A stretch of 64,000 bases of DNA from Quercus robur (Eukaryota > Streptophyta > Magnoliopsida > Fagales > Fagaceae). How positions within the stretch are numbered: position 1 is the stretch's first letter; every line of letters begins with the position of its first letter. Below are positions 47,701-59,066 of this stretch, in pieces. The translations under genes were made by a program, and so were the position numbers. The notes beneath the pieces were generated by a model. It was not told where the DNA came from, ran no database searches, and saw nothing but the letters and a program-made list of their open reading frames with translations. The stretch covers positions 6,933,501-6,997,500 of the forward strand of contig NC_065535.1 of assembly GCF_932294415.1 (NCBI RefSeq), written 5' to 3'.

Positions 47701-49548
47701 AAGGCAAAAAAGCAAAATTTTTAAAGAAAAATCTGAAAGTGTACTTCACGTTTGATTCTGTTTTCATATTTGTTTTTTACGTTTTAAAATTTTCATTTCG
47801 GCCTCTTATATTTGATTTAGTTTTTTGTTTGGCCCTTTATGTATCAAAATTTTTATTTTGACAATTTATTTCATGAAAATGAAAATTTTGTAATGTAAAG
47901 AGCCAAATAGAAAGAAAAAAAAAAACAGAGAAGTTAAAATGAAAATTTTGAAACGTAAAAAAATTAGTATAAAAATAAAAATCAAACATAAAAAGCCAAA
48001 AATAAACCTCATTACATGTCCACATCATCCACTTTTTGCCTTTTTCTTAGTTGGCCTAAATTGGCATATATGTCACCCAAATTAAAGTGGCAAACAAAAT
48101 AATACTAAAAAAAAAAAAAGGATGTTGGAACAACAAATCATAAAATGCAAAGTCAAAAAGCTAAGTCTAAAAACAAAGATAAAAGGAAAACATTACAACT
48201 ATAATCAACGAAACAAAGTCTAAGAAAAGTTAATGAAATTGTGGTGCAAAGGGATGGTAATTTGCTTTCGACCCGTAGGAATCCACCCCACCCCCACCTT
48301 GCCTTGAATAGGGCGGGTTTTACTTGACCCGTGTTGGATTGGATTGTACACATGTAGTGGGTTTGGGGTGAGGACCCAAGCTTCCTCCCCCAAATCATAC
48401 CCTACCTTGGTATATTAAAATAAAATAATATATATAGCTCAATAATTTAGGGATGAGAAAAAAAAAAATGCAAAACCCACATATGCTTTTTTTTTTATTA
48501 AAAAAATTATTTATTTAATTTTTTGTTTAATGACACTCAAACCTTTAAAAATATTTTGGGACAAAAAAATATCTAAGATTAGGATTTGATCTTGAGCCAC
48601 TATTAATAGATCTCACTAATTAAATTTATGATAAAATTTACTATTCATATAAAAAGTAACAAATATGACATTATTCTACTGTTGGAATATATTGTATTAT
48701 TTTTTGGTCGTGACTTGAGAGAGCTTATTTAAACCACAACTTATTCAAGGAAGATAGCATTATTGACTATTTTATTTGATTTAAAGAAATCCAGTTTATC
48801 GAAGAAAATAAAATATTCAAACCACATCCTAATGTATCTGACTCGGCCCACCAAATCCCTACGGTTAAGACTTAAGTGGTGTCTGTCCTTGTCAATAATC
48901 TCAAATCTCAATAATACCAGTGCCATTGCAGTGGAGTGCACTAGTGCAGTACTAGTGATCGATTGGTTACTTGAAAAAGTTTTGTAAAGTGGCACAGTAC
49001 TGTACTGGTGCTAGCTAGTCCCCTCTATTCAAGGCTTAAGAAGAAGAAGAAGAAGAGTACGTACCTCTTTGGCAATATTGGCTGAATTGAGAACAACTAC
49101 AGTGGAAGCACCAGTTCTGATGGAGTAGATTGGTCCATATATTTCAGCCCACCTTAGAAAAGTTTTGTGAGGTTTCTTCTCCTTCATTTGCAGCAAATTT
49201 CCTATCACTGGCAACCCTGGAACCACTGCATGCACCACCCAAAGTCCCAAAGCCTCATTAATCAATTTCCAAAACATGATCCAAACTACTTAGTGCATGA
49301 TGCAAAAAATTCAACTAGCCCATATCAAAATTCCAAATGAAAAAACCAATATAACCCAAAAGGGAATTAAGACACCAGAAAAAAGTACCTGGTACCGGAG
49401 GGAGTTTGGAATTTCCATTCTTCTGTGTAGAACGAAATCTTTGTATGAAGAAGGAGAAGAAAATAAACAAAGACAGACCACCAAGAGCAACAGAGGTGGC
49501 AAAGTGAGTAGCTTGGAATTCTTGAAGGAAATGTGTTATGCTGGCCAT
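44778..49548 (-). CDS. KO: ent-Kaurene oxidase, copy 2 (CYP701A), 8 exons
   Basis: Tandem paralogue of KO-1 and the same predicted enzyme type (ent-kaurene to ent-kaurenoic acid, gibberellin pathway). Exons on minus: 49548-49389, 49225-49065, 46585-46424, 46327-46187, 46080-45826, 45736-45575, 45368-45174, 45089-44778. All are GT-AG, giving 515 residues with no stop. Exons 2-8 have the same lengths as in KO-1. Landmarks: N-terminal hydrophobic anchor, LPPVPVVPGLP, ETLR (about 380-383), PERF, haem loop [10 protein letters not shown] with Cys about 461. The last exon differs from KO-1 at 12 of 103 residues. Helix I reads [11 protein letters not shown] where KO-1 and, as I recall, other plant KOs have [11 protein letters not shown], so catalysis or substrate fit may be altered. 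I start at MASITHF rather than the in-frame MPKS four codons upstream, because KO-1 starts at the same place. Confidence 0.94.
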
Positions 49549-50568
49549 TGATTTTGGCAAGTTAGATAGAGAAAAGGACCAAGGAGACCTTGTTTATTAG
49601 ACACCTTTATGAACTCCCATATTATATTAGAGCTATTTTTTTTATTAAAAACAAAACTAGTATTGGATTTTCAAAATTCATGATTTGAAACGTTGCATCT
49701 GCTAAATGCAGTAGTAGTCACACACGTTATATCATCTGCTTCATGCATTGGCGGAGCGTGTTGCTACCTGAGGGGCCAATGTTTCAATTTGTCTTCGTTT
49801 GTTTCTAGGAAATTTTGTCTTTTCTTTTATAACATCCGTTATTTTAGAAAAGCTATTCAAAAATTTGATTTGTCCCCCCTAAAACAATTTGAACTAATCT
49901 ATTTACCCTCCGTAAAAAGGAATGAAAACATAAACTATCAATCAACTACCTTTCTTAAGAGAGAGTTTATGGAGACAAATTTTGTGCCACAACCATGACA
50001 ATATTGCAACCATTAATGATGAAAAAATTGTAAATTTATGTGAAAGTAATGATTCACCGATCATACATATCATCAAGTTAATTATAACAAAAATCGTGAC
50101 AATGAAATGTGTGGTGGTAGAAGAATTGTTTGAGGTAAAAAAAAAAGAAGTCTAGGTAATCTCCTAAAAAAGAAATAAATAAAGATTTTAACCAATCTAT
50201 CTTTTATTAACATTTCCTTTTGTCATTATATATTCGTTGGAGTTTTGAAAGATGAAATATGATATATATAAAAGTTGATAGTTTTATATATATACACATA
50301 CTTACCAGTTGTAATTTACTCTAGTTTTAGAAAATTAAGATTTATAATTTTTTTATACACTTACAATATCTGTTTTGAGTTTATCTTTACCAATTTATTA
50401 ATACCATAATTCTTTCATCCAGAACAAAAAATTATGACTTCTCCAATAGCTCTAGAATGACTGCCTTTACGATCTAGTCAAAACACTAATGGAAAGGAAT
50501 AACTATAGTTATATATTATACATGTGAGGTTAAATTATAAATTTTACACAACATCTTAATTCCAAATT
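49549..50568. other. KO-2 promoter and upstream region
   Basis: A TATA-like taatataatatgg on minus (about 49618-49631) lies some 75 bp upstream of the start codon. The adjacent leader aligns with that of KO-1. The rest is AT-rich, and the small frame at 49693-49998 has no recognisable domain. Confidence 0.5.
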
Positions 50569-50573
50569 AATTT

Positions 50574-51224
50574 TGTGGGGGGTAAAAGACCCGGAGGCCT
50601 ATGCGAATGTCTACATTTGGATCAAGGGCCCAGCCCAAGGAAAGATCCCTCCTTGGCCATGAGGAGAATCCTCCTCAACATGGATATAGCCGAGGATAAA
50701 GGAGACAACCTGCCACTGGTAGTGACACTCTATATCGTACCACGGAACAGGAAAAATATTATAGCAAAAAAGGACAACGGAGAAAAGGGTGGTGTCTAGG
50801 GAAAAAGCTATCATTATTGTGTTCATGACCTTGTGCCTGACATGGCCATACTTCCCTGTCCTTACAACCACTCCCAACAACTGGAGGGGAGGGCGGATGG
50901 GACAAGCACCTACCCTAGAGACCCCATTCAGGAGGAAGAAATCTACTATAAAAATGGAGTAAAGAGAGACAGAAAGGGGGGGGGGGGGGGGGAACTCTCC
51001 AACACAGGAGAGGGACCAGAAAAGGCTCCCAGAATCGTGCCGAGGACCAATTCTCCTAGATGAACTCAGTCCATCTCATCCTGATTGAGTAAAACACCAT
51101 GATAACTTTCGTTCATACACCGAAGCCTAGCTCTTTGGCCCACTCTTTACAAATTCATTGTACCGGGCTCGCTGGTCTAAGATCCCACGCATCTTGAGTC
51201 GGACCAAAAAAATCGGACCCTAAA
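50574..51224 (+). mobile_element. Solo LTR about 1 kb upstream of KO-2
   Basis: Starts TGTGGGGGG and ends GGACCCTAAA (651 bp), with a perfect target duplication AATTT (50569-50573 and 51225-51229). The interior has the ccgagga motifs and the cccactctttacaaattcatt end region typical of the gypsy LTRs in this window. The expected terminal CA reads AA. A run of about 19 G lies near 50977-50992. The insertion site matches KO-1 spacer sequence near 14125, where no LTR is present. Confidence 0.85.
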
Positions 51225-51229
51225 AATTT

Positions 51230-52264
51230 GTAGGGTGTCTTAAAAAAAAACTAATTTGTAAGATGTATTTCATCATCAATAATTAATATTAGAAGAGAAA
51301 AGTATACAAAATCACTTATATTTTCTCAATAAAACATGGAATTCTCTTGGAATTTTGAGTATAATATATACTTATCTCCTAGTGGTATTGTTTTAGGTGT
51401 AAATCACACTTAACCTATTAGATTTTTTAGTATAACACAAACATAAAAATTAGAGTTGAATTCTCACATAAAATGAAATTACATGGGGGGTTTTGTGTTA
51501 CACTCAAAAACCCCATAAGAGGTTAAGTGTTACACAATGAACAGTTTGCACAAAAAACAATAGCCATAAAGAAGTTAAGTATTATGCTCAAAACTTGAAG
51601 AGAGATTCGTGTTTTAGGGGAAAATCATAAGGGTGTTTTGTGTATTTTTCCCATATTAAAATTAACAAATTAACACATTAATTAAAATAGATATTACAAA
51701 CTAATGATAATTGATTTGTTAATTTTGACGATGCATGAGATGGACATAACATGTTAATTTTACATTAATATATTAATTATTAGATTAATAGATTTGACAA
51801 AATTGGACCCGGATTTGTCAACACAGTCAAGCTTGAAGAAAAAAAGTGGATATGGCTAGATAAATTTCTAACCCAAGGAAAATTGGTCAACTAGAAATCC
51901 AAACCTGGAAAAATGGATTAATTATGGGATTCACCCGCTGACTTAAGTAGTTAAAACACAATTTTGCCATAAATTTACAACCAAAAAAAAAAAAAAATCA
52001 ATTAGCAAAAACCCCATTTTTGTGAATTTTTAGGGTTGTCTTGTCATTTTAATCGTTGTTGGTAAATTTTTTTTTTTTGAAAGAATAGTTAAATATTATT
52101 TAACTTGAATGGTAGTAGATTGTGTTAATCTTGTGATAATCGACCTACTAATTTAGGGGGGATTTTTTGTATATGGTTGTTAATATTGTATTGTGTGCAA
52201 AACACACAAAAATTATACAATTGAAACCTACCTTTTTAGTGTTACCATTTTTATTTTATTTTTT
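51230..52264. other. Duplicated spacer (copy B), proximal part
   Basis: AT-rich, no gene. The part 51690-52060 aligns with 16430-16830 upstream of KO-1, including tgacaaaattg and ttagcaaaaac landmarks. In the KO-1 copy the match ends where E1 is inserted. Confidence 0.6.
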
Positions 52265-52412
52265 AGAGTTTCAAGTTATAGCGTCCGCTCCTGATAATAG
52301 TTCTTATCATCAGATCAAGACACCATTCATTTTTTGGAGTAGATGAGGATTAAACTTCAAATCTCTTATTCAAACATGAGAAACTTTACCAGTTGAACTA
52401 ATTGGAACCTAC
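52265..52412 (-). mobile_element. Au-like SINE, near full length
   Basis: On minus it starts gtaggttccaattagttcaa, then ctggtaaagtttctcatg, a decayed B box, and the family-specific ttgatctgatgataag and tcaggagcggacgc segments, ending in a T/A-rich tail. No convincing target duplication was resolved. Confidence 0.75.
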
Positions 52413-52888
52413 TAATATCACCAATTTGGTTGTTGATAATATAAATACATTTCTAACAAAATATGTCAATTAGAAATGTATTAATGCTATTAGATTTAGG
52501 TTAGTTTGAACTTGGATTAATTTGACCAAGTTTTGATGCTATTAGATTCTCAAAAAAGAAGAAGTTTTGATTCTATTAATTAATCAATTAATCAATTTTT
52601 ACTGGTTTTTTTTTTATGGAAATTTTTACTGTTTTTCTTTAACCCATATATATATATATATACACACATATATTACTGTTTACAAGAGAAGACCTGTAAT
52701 TGCTTGACCTCATGCCAACCCCTCACGGGTCTAAAAATAATAACCCATTTAAATTTGGATAATTTTGACCTATTTTTGACCCCTATTGGATAAGGTTGAG
52801 CTAACCTAGCTAAGACCTATTGAAGTAGACATTTAAAGAATCTCATAATTAATTTAATGTGGATGACTACGACAATCTTACTAGTAGA

Positions 52889-52928
<40 letters not shown>

Positions 52929-55900
52929 AATAACTAATAGAAGTTAAAAACCAAGGGAAATGCTGAAGTATTCTTGGAGACAGAAAAATAGTGTTTATTT
53001 TTCTCATATTTATGGTGAGCTTTATCATGAATTTAATAAGTGAACTTCATGAATGTGAAAAGAGAAAATACTACTCTTTGTACTTTGAGAGTACCTAAAA
53101 TTTACTCGAAAATTCAAAATAAACAAGTAAAGAAAAGAAAAATTACTAAAGTATTACAAACTGACGTGACAATATATATATATATAATTGATAGATTTCA
53201 ATTACCTAATAAATAGCTCCATATAGTAAAAGTTGTATTATCCGTCTTTGTACTCAACAATTAATGCATGTTGAAATGGTCCCGATTGAGACCAAGAACA
53301 AACAATGCATGCATATTGAAAGTATAAAAAAACTGGTGTGGGATAAAGATTGAGAAAGACGTACTCGTGTTGATCAAAGAAGGCAAAGAGAGAGCCATTT
53401 GTTGTATGAGATGGTGAGGAGACATCGAATATGTCCAGTTGAGTACTCATATATGGGTCCTCTCCCTTCTTATTGTTGCTAAACACTTGGTGTCTAATTA
53501 AATCACCGATTCCCTATGGGTTTTGCATTGATGCATGCTTTATAGTAATCTCTCTCCCTCTCTAAGAAATGGTTAAGGAAGAATGTATACTTCTCAAAAT
53601 CTAAACCACAAATTAATCCAAGTTGGTACAAAAAGGCAAGTAATCAGACATGAAGAACTTGTGTCAATTTCTAAAGGGGACAAAAATAAATAAATAATAT
53701 TCTGTTTGAGGACTTGGTGAGCTACCAGTGTCCATGGGTGATCGCACTATAGGTGGCTACAAGATCCAATTTTGTTGATAAATCCAGGCAAGTTCCCACC
53801 AAAAATAGTAACTACAACCAAATATATGGTACTATATTGCAAGATCAAAGCTATCCAAATAGAAAGCCTGGTCAGCTGCTACCACAATGGTAGAATTCAT
53901 AATGGCAAAGTGAGAATTAATGATGCAAGAGCTTGTAACACCACGGTTAGTGTTGATCGACATGATACGACTCAACTCACGCCCATGATTTGTTTGTTAA
54001 GCCATGATTAAGACCAAGACAATCAAAGAGGGGACAACTTCACACTTTTTATTTATTTTTAATTTTTATTTTTATGTACAACTTAATAGACACTAACATC
54101 TTCTAGTGTTTCCAATGAAAACGTCTATGATTCAATTGAATTATAAGAATAAAAAAATTAAGATTATATATAATTTAATTAATATTTAAATATAAGAAAA
54201 ATGTTTAATGAAAATTATTGTCATAAACTTCAAATTGTACCGAGCTGACCTTGCGCTCAACCATAGTTATATAGAATATTGATGCAACTTAAGTCCAATT
54301 TATTATATAGAATATTAAAATTTGGGTTATTAAAAAAGTTGTACATAATTTTTTTTTTTTTTTTAAATGAAGTTTAAAAAATTTGTACTTCTACTAAAAA
54401 AAGGATGTGTTATGAAAAGGTGAGATTTGAAAAAAATATGTTACTAAATGATCAAAATTTGTTGGGGCAGAAAAATGTGTATAGAGATCTCATTTGCTTG
54501 TGGGGCATACACTTTCAGAGGTTGGATGAATTGATTGTAAAGAGGGTTGAAGACTGAAACTTCTGCTCACTATGCAAGATTAAAGACCTTAATTTAGCAA
54601 TACACTATTATAGAAACTCTAAGATTTTCTTTCAGGATTATATTTGTAGCCCACCTCAACCATAATCTCGTGAGAATAGAAAGACGGCTATGCAAACAAG
54701 AGAAAAACCTTTAGAGAGTTTTATTTTGCATTCTTACCTTTTTCATTGATCATCCTTGTGAGGTTTCTTATTCCAAAACACAAATATTATCATTTGTGTC
54801 GTTGGATTGGTGTTTGAAACCATAAAGATTAAGACAAATCTTCAAGAAGTCTTGGGAGTGATTGATACTTGAGAGGTGAATTTTACATAGCTTTTTTGTT
54901 ATTATATTTAGTGTAAACTTTTTGTAGCATCCATCAACTAATGATTTTGTAGAGTTCCAACTAACTTTATTTTCTTTAGGCCAAACTTTTAATTTTATCT
55001 ACATATACTTTTTTTAAAAAGGGGCAAAATGCAAAAATATCCTTGGGGTTTAGGTTAGTTGCAAACTAACTAGTCTCTTGAGATTTCAAATTTTCTTTTA
55101 ATTTCATGAGATTTTCATATTCGTGAAATTGACCACAGTGTTAAATTTTTTCCACTTGAGTGATGACTGGTCGCATCTTGCATGTGACCACTTTTATCAT
55201 AAAATTTTCAAAATTTTAAATAAAAATTATTCTTCAACAATAAAATAATTTGAAAAAATAAAGTTGAATAAAAACATATATAAAATTTGTTAAAAAAGAC
55301 ATTGAAATTATGTTGCATTAAGATGAAAAACATCATTTTTTTTTTTTTGAGAAACTGAAAAACATCATATATATATATATATATATATATAACCAATCTC
55401 TTGCAAATGGGATGAGCTTATATATGGTCCAGCTATTTAATCGGCAGAGAATTGTAGTTGCTTCCAGGATTGTAGGTATTGCAAAGGTCTCCAGAAGCCT
55501 CTACTTGGGGAAGAGTTTTCCAAAGCTTTGCAGGGCTGTCATTATTTGGTCGTTGCAATGCAAGTTGCCACGCCAGAATAAGGAAAACTAAGTTTAGAGA
55601 CTTGAGAGATCATACCCAACTCTCTTTGAATGAATCCTATGGCGATTTTTACGGTGTTTTGCAGGCATCTCTCATTCTCTCTAGAGAAATGGCTACTACT
55701 GCTTTAATCGACCTCTCAAGATATGACGTTTGCATCTTAAAGCAACATTAATTCAATATTTTTTTTAAATTCTGATTTTATATACGTTTTATTAAATTCA
55801 ATTTATAAATGAATATTTTATAATGAACAGGTGGAATTTTAATATAAGAATCAATTTCACAAATATAAATATGATAAGAAAAATTGAAATCCTAGAAGCT

Positions 55901-56097
55901 TGCAGCATGGCCCAAACCCCATTATAGTCTCTTTACATTTTGACCAAAAAAATAAAAAGCTACCATACATATTATAGTTAAATAAATAAAACTCACAGCC
56001 AGAACTTAGTCCAAACTTGGTTCGGCTCTAATTAAATTACCCTTCAAATATGTTGTATGTGGGTTAACAGTCAACAACGAAGATGTCTTCATTTTTT
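52413..56097. other. Duplicated spacer (copy B), distal part, and unclassified DNA
   Basis: 52840-53765 aligns with blocks of copy A (see 40384-44777). A run of about 36 T lies at 52889-52924. From about 53800 onward no homology to copy A is evident. The 55479-55751 frame has no recognised domain, and nearby frames do not extend it. There is no third KO copy. Confidence 0.5.
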
Positions 56098-56178
56098 TTA
56101 TTTTTTGAGAAATAGTTTCAATTTATGGTATCTGTTCTTATTCGACGACAATAAATTTTATCAGTTGAGTTAACTGGC
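56098..56178 (-). mobile_element. Internally deleted Au-like SINE
   Basis: On minus it begins gtgaacgccagttaactcaa, with A-box-like taactcaactga, then jumps to the ataccataaattgaaact 3' segment of the family, missing the middle. Short A-rich end. Flanks are only weakly similar. Confidence 0.55.
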
Positions 56179-56744
56179 GTTCACAATATCTTCTAATTTC
56201 TAAACAATTTTATCATATCATATAATAATTATGTAGAAAACATTCAGTATGATTGGAATTTTTCAACACTAATTATAGTTTAAGGCCAAAATTAATAGAA
56301 ATAGCACCCCCACCTCTTTAAATTTACATAGTACATATGGTCATATGTAATTCACAATTCAAATTTTGCATGCTTGCACGTACGGATGTGGACATCTTAA
56401 TTTTCTTTATTAGCAAGAGAGGTTGGGAGATATTCAGGAAAAAAAAAAACCGCCAAACCAATAGCTACATTCACACTTCAAGCAAAAAATAAATTTAGAG
56501 AACAAATACAGAGCAGTAATTACAAACGATATTCTCTCTGGTTATCAGATTTACATTTGGCCGACGGTGTCATTTATGGAGGCAATTGAAACACATCACA
56601 ACTTCATTCATATCAAATTTCAAGCTATTAACTAACAAAAGTGGGGGTATAATGTGAGACTGTTAAAACTAGTAAAGAGAGTCTCTTCTTTTTTTGGAAT
56701 TTAAAAAAAAAAAAAATGAAGCAAGGAGATTAATGTTGTGCTAG

Positions 56745-59066
56745 CTATTTATTGTAGCCTTGGTATAGAGGTGGAGGTGGTGAACTGTATTCAAAGCCGG
56801 TCGTTGGGGGAAGAGCCAACTCTGGTGGTGGGGGTGAGAAAACTGGTGGTGGCGGTGAGTGTGCTGGGGGAGGTGGTGAGTGAACTGGGGGTGGTGGTGA
56901 TTTTACTGGTGGCGACGGTGAATGGACTGGGGGCGGGGGGGAATGTACTGGTGGTGGTGGTGAGTGAACTAGGGGTGGTGGTGAATGTACTGGTGGAGGA
57001 GAATGGACTGGAGGTGGTGGGGAATGTACTGGTGGCGGAGGAGAGTGGACTGGAGGTGGAGGGGAATGAACTAGTGGTGGAGGAGAGTGGACTGGTGGTG
57101 GTGATTTCACAGGTGGGGGTGGTGAGGGAGATGGGGGAGGTGGAGGTCGTTCCTTGATAATGGGTGAATTATCATAAGGATCAGGAGATGGTGCAGGAGA
57201 CGAAACTTGTGGTGGTGGAGGTGGAGAGTGAACTGGTGGTGGAGGTGAGTATACTGGAGGTGGAGGTGGAGGTGGAGGTGGAGAGTGAACTAGAGGTGGA
57301 GGGGAATATACCGGTGGTGGAGGTGAGTGAGCTGGTGATGGTGGTGGTGGTGGGGAATGTACTGGCGGTGGAGGAGAGTGGACTGGTGGTGGTGATTTCA
57401 CAGGTGGGGGTGGTGAGGGAGATGGGGGAGGTGGAGGTCGTTCCCTGATAATGGGTGAATTATCATAAGGATCAGGAGATGGTGCAGGAGACGAAGCTTG
57501 TGATGGTGGAGGTGGAGAGTGAACTGGTGGTGGAGGTGAGTATACTGGAGGTGGAGGTGGTGGTGGAGAGTGAACTGGAGGTGGAGGGGAATATACCGGT
57601 GGTGGAGGTGAGTGAGCTGGTGGTTGTGGTGGTGGTGGGGAATGTACTGGCGGCGGTGGTGGTGGTGGTGGTGGGGAATGTACTGGTGGTGGTGGGGAGT
57701 GAACAGGAGGGGGAGGAGAATAGACGGGTGGCGGCGGTGGAGAATGGACTGGTGGTGGTGGTGGTGGTGGGGAGTGAATAGGAGGGGGAGGAGAATAGAC
57801 TGGTGGCGGTGGTGGAGAATGGACTGGTGGTGGTGGTGATGCTTTGGGAGGAGATGGTTTTGGTGTAGAAGGTGGTGATGAGGCTCCACACTTGGCCTTG
57901 CTGCAATTAACCGGTCGGTTCACCACAGAAGCACAAACTTTCGATGACTTTTGTTTTGGCCTATCTGGTAAGCAATTGCTTGTATCATCATAAGCAATGT
58001 CCTTACTGGATTGAGGCTCACATTCTGGGGCCTCACCATTGAAGTAATTGTAGGAGAATGTGAAGTTCACCAATTTAGGCAATCGGCAAATGCTCTCGGA
58101 CACAAACCCTGTCAACATGTTGCCCGAAATGTCCAACTCTTCAACCTCGGAAAGCTCTTCGAATGTCTTTGGTAAGATTCCACTGAATTTGTTGGAACCA
58201 ATGTCCAACACCGACACATTTCCAAGCAATCCAATATCAGCAGGCAAACATCCTGAAAAATCATTGTTCAAGAATATAATCTCGTTCAATGTGCTAGCCA
58301 TTTTTCCAATACTACTTGGAATGCAGCCCTTGAAATGATTATTGGCGACTACAATAACTGAGGCAGGAGAGTTTCCGAAATTATCAGGAATTGTGGATGT
58401 GAACCGATTATTGTTCAAGAATAGAGCATCAAATTCCTTGTCGAAGAGCCCATGAGGCAACTCTCCCTCAAAGTCATTGTACCTAACATCAAGGTACTTT
58501 AAATTTGGAATTGAAAGAACAACCTTAGGGAATGGACCTACAAACCGGTTGTTGCTGATATCAAGCTCGTGGAGAAGCGTAAGTCTATTGAAACTCTCAG
58601 GAACAATCCCACAAAACCTGTTGGAATTGATGTGGAACAAAGCAATTTCTGTCAATAAACCCAACTCCGCCGGAAGGTACCCAGCAATATCAGCTTGGTT
58701 CATATCGATGCCAGCCACAACAGTTTCTTTTGGTTCATCAAGAGACGTAGCACAAAATACACCATTGTAATCACAAACATTGGGACCAACCCAATTCCCT
58801 GTGGTGTTCAAAGGGTCTGAGTAGATTGCATTTTTCCATGCATGGAGTGCAATGTAGGCACGTCTAAGCCTAGAATTAGGAAATGTACAATTCAAATCAA
58901 CATGAAACTCATAGTCATCAGGTAAATCACCACCGTGAGGATGCAAACTTAAGAGTTGGCGACGAGCAATGATATTGACTTCTTTATTGGATAGCGCTGA
59001 AGAGAATGATGAGAATAGAAGGAAGGAGAGCACTAAGCAGCAGCAGCAGCAGCCTAAGGCCTGCAT
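56745..59066 (-). CDS. Leucine-rich repeat extensin-like protein (LRX)
   Basis: Intronless gene of 773 codons. LRX proteins are extracellular: the leucine-rich repeats bind partners such as RALF peptides and the extensin part anchors in the wall. Visible: a signal peptide (hydrophobic, five consecutive Cys, about residues 1-25), an N-terminal cap (CDYNGVFC), about ten LRRs (about 115-350, e.g. LHELDISNNRFVGPFP), a Cys-rich hinge (CEPQ...NCLPD...KVCASVVNRPVNCSKAKC, about 347-392), and a long Ser-Pro(3-8) extensin domain with VHS and VYS spacers to the C-terminal YQGYNK. A 97-residue block of the extensin part is duplicated. Length and intronless structure fit vegetative LRX genes; the exact orthologue cannot be named. 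Confidence 0.95.
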   Translation of the reverse strand: MQALGCCCCCLVLSFLLFSSFSSALSNKEVNIIARRQLLSLHPHGGDLPDDYEFHVDLNCTFPNSRLRRAYIALHAWKNAIYSDPLNTTGNWVGPNVCDYNGVFCATSLDEPKETVVAGIDMNQADIAGYLPAELGLLTEIALFHINSNRFCGIVPESFNRLTLLHELDISNNRFVGPFPKVVLSIPNLKYLDVRYNDFEGELPHGLFDKEFDALFLNNNRFTSTIPDNFGNSPASVIVVANNHFKGCIPSSIGKMASTLNEIIFLNNDFSGCLPADIGLLGNVSVLDIGSNKFSGILPKTFEELSEVEELDISGNMLTGFVSESICRLPKLVNFTFSYNYFNGEAPECEPQSSKDIAYDDTSNCLPDRPKQKSSKVCASVVNRPVNCSKAKCGASSPPSTPKPSPPKASPPPPVHSPPPPPVYSPPPPIHSPPPPPPPVHSPPPPPVYSPPPPVHSPPPPVHSPPPPPPPPPVHSPPPPQPPAHSPPPPVYSPPPPVHSPPPPPPPVYSPPPPVHSPPPPSQASSPAPSPDPYDNSPIIRERPPPPPSPSPPPPVKSPPPVHSPPPPVHSPPPPPSPAHSPPPPVYSPPPLVHSPPPPPPPPPVYSPPPPVHSPPPPPQVSSPAPSPDPYDNSPIIKERPPPPPSPSPPPPVKSPPPVHSPPPLVHSPPPPVHSPPPPVHSPPPPVHSPPPVHSPPPLVHSPPPPVHSPPPPVHSPSPPVKSPPPPVHSPPPPAHSPPPPVFSPPPPELALPPTTGFEYSSPPPPLYQGYNK
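57098..57680 (-). repeat. 291-bp duplication within the LRX extensin domain
   Basis: The landmark SPDPYDNSPII(R/K)ERPPPPP occurs twice. The DNA landmarks cgttccttgataatggg and cgttccctgataatggg are 291 bp apart, exactly 97 codons, so the frame is kept. The surrounding Pro-rich sequence is also repeated. Unequal exchange inside the repetitive domain explains it. Confidence 0.85.

Noticed and set aside
55479..55751. 90-codon frame
   Set aside because: No recognised domain, no neighbouring exons and no paralogue in the window; too little to call a gene.
53800..56700. A third KO copy to the right of spacer copy B
   Set aside because: No exon motif (haem loop, ETLR, PERF) is found on either strand there.
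56738..57906. Long open frames on plus and in another minus frame across the LRX extensin region
   Set aside because: They are shadows of the Pro-rich repeats (Gly/Val/Glu-rich or His/Thr-rich translations) and have no independent support.
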